Made by a program: the position numbers and the translations under genes. Source: Cliona cf. orientalis (Eukaryota > Porifera > Demospongiae > Clionaida > Clionaidae). Taken from it: 64,000 nucleotides of DNA. The DNA lies in NCBI GenBank assembly GCA_963930775.1, contig OZ005702.1:3348001-3412000 (forward strand), written 5' to 3'. Shown here one piece after another: positions 63,401 through 64,000 of this stretch. Positions within the stretch are counted from its first letter, which is position 1, and each line of letters begins with the position of its first letter. The notes below the pieces were generated by a model. The model did no database searches, was not told where the DNA came from, and saw nothing but the letters and a program-made list of their open reading frames with translations.

Positions 63401-64000
63401 CCGCGCTGCCATGATGTTTTGGCCACACCCATCATCTATAATATGGACTCTACATCGATCGAGTGTGTGTATCGATTACATCATAGATTGTGCAGTGCCA
63501 TGTCCCTGGACTGGGTTGCTGTCACGGTTAAAAACTATGAAAATTAATTCTAATGGTCTTCTCTGACTTTTCACAAAAGTAGTACCCCCAAAAATTATCT
63601 GTTGTACGGTGCATCCCATGAGCTAAGTGTTGAAATTAGAAACTATTTAAAGTTTAAAAGAAGGCAGTGTCTGTGAATAGTGTAAATTGTGTGCCACCAG
63701 CCATTAAACTGTAATGATTCGTGCTTGCTTTCCCGCACACATTAGTACCTGGATCTTGTTCGGTCATTCCCTGATTACAACACAGTGACATTCCCTCACT
63801 GCAAGTGTGATGCCCGTAAAGTGGGTCATGTTATAGTCACCATCTGCCTGAGCAACCTCAAGCTGAAGGCCTGCACAGTAGAGGGAGAACTAGAGTCTCA
63901 GGAGCACACGTTCACCTGGGACATGATCTCCAATTATGAAGCAGACCTAGAAGAACAAGCATTTACCTTTCAGTATGCCAAGGAGGGAAAAGAACCCAGA
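57499..64000 (+). CDS. SNX27: Sorting nexin 27 (PDZ-PX-FERM), 3' end cut off
   Basis: Eight exons seen: 57499-57761, 58621-58924, 59357-59474, 59952-60184, 60942-61020, 61106-61275, 62941-63030, 63746 to the window edge. Phases agree and encode 504 residues, compared with about 540 in vertebrates, so only the tail is missing. PDZ (about 27-120) has the ligand loop GFGFNV and the insertion [13 protein letters not shown] that in SNX27 contacts retromer VPS26. PX (about 145-230) has the RYREF phosphoinositide motif (179-183). The FERM-like module follows with [12 protein letters not shown] and [19 protein letters not shown]27 links PDZ-ligand cargo to retromer on early endosomes for return to the plasma membrane. 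Introns carry four repeat elements. Confidence 0.94.
57981..58300 (+). repeat. Dispersed repeat R1, diverged copy
   Basis: Begins CCAGAGCTCTATAGAGCACA and later has CTAAGATGCCTAGATCTTG and GTGTTTTTTGTGTCCACAGC, which follow the order in 54786-55440. SNX27 intron 1. Confidence 0.5.
59547..59849. mobile_element. MITE CATAGTTGCCA, 6-bp duplication, copy 2
   Basis: Same ends as 50097-50437, bordered by an exact CCATAG on both sides (59541-59546 and 59850-59855). Interior GGGCCATGCCTACTTTGATT and CCAGGACTGTCCCTG correspond to the first copy. SNX27 intron 3. Confidence 0.8.
60316..60348. repeat. GCGCATGCGC palindrome
   Basis: TTAACCC then GGCGCATGCGCG then GGGGTTA: a near-perfect hairpin of the same design as the one at 574-603 in repeat R1. 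SNX27 intron 4. Confidence 0.6.
61489..61899. mobile_element. MITE TACCGTAAATCTGGAAATTT
   Basis: Left TACCGTAAATCTGGAAATTT and the exact reverse complement at the right, about 410 bp, TA at both ends. The interior includes a GTACGTACGTACGT tract. SNX27 intron 6. Confidence 0.75.
62452..62596. mobile_element. Short MITE CAGGGCTAGAAATAA, 6-bp duplication
   Basis: CAGGGCTAGAAATAA at the left and right reverse complement CAGAGCTAGAAATAA, only 145 bp, with TTAATG exactly at both borders (62446-62451 and 62597-62602). Inner TTGGTCGGACATT and its inverse TGTCCGA pair too. SNX27 intron 6. Confidence 0.75.

Overview
The window looks like a piece of an early-branching animal nuclear genome, most likely a demosponge. 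It carries spliced metazoan genes (SNX27, MSTO1, SLC30A5, NSA2), a Death-NACHT-LRR receptor of the kind known from sponges, GT-AG introns, and a very dense load of small inverted-repeat transposons. No bacterial operons, CRISPR arrays or convincing tRNA/rRNA genes were seen. The sponge assignment is inference; a cnidarian or another basal metazoan is not excluded.

Layout. 1-4388: repeat-rich intergenic DNA. 4389-13999 (+): a 3-exon gene for a giant protein of about 3073 residues, with about 60 ankyrin repeats followed by Roc, COR and Death domains. 15171-20352: a TA-flanked inverted-repeat element that contains an apparently intact two-ORF CR1/L2-like LINE. 20898-28397 (-): a two-exon NLR gene whose Death-domain exon lies 4.7 kb upstream of its NACHT-LRR exon. 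29351-34347 (-): SLC30A5 (ZnT5) zinc transporter, 10 exons, reconstructed as 726 residues. 34498-37186 (+): NSA2 ribosome-biogenesis factor, 6 exons, 260 residues, divergent from SLC30A5 over about 150 bp. 38591-56314 (-): MSTO1 (Misato), 12 exons, about 562 residues, spread over 17.7 kb because its introns hold transposon relics. 57499 to window end (+): SNX27 (PDZ-PX-FERM), 8 exons, cut off by the window edge.

The housekeeping genes serve separate cell functions: zinc loading of the secretory pathway, 60S assembly, mitochondrial/tubulin-like function, and endosome-to-plasma-membrane recycling. The two Death-domain genes (ANK-Roc-COR-Death and Death-NACHT-LRR) lie next to each other around the LINE and could belong to one innate-immune or cell-death locus; that link is inference. 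All exon joins were checked by hand for GT/AG sites and reading phase. No alignment or database search was run.

The mobile-element layer is unusually structured. At least nine families of small elements share the outer end TACCGTA but differ inside. Three families carry exact 6-bp target duplications. Relics of P-element (THAP9-like), pogo/jerky-like and C48-peptidase-containing elements lie in MSTO1 introns, and a dispersed repeat with GC-rich hairpins occurs twice.
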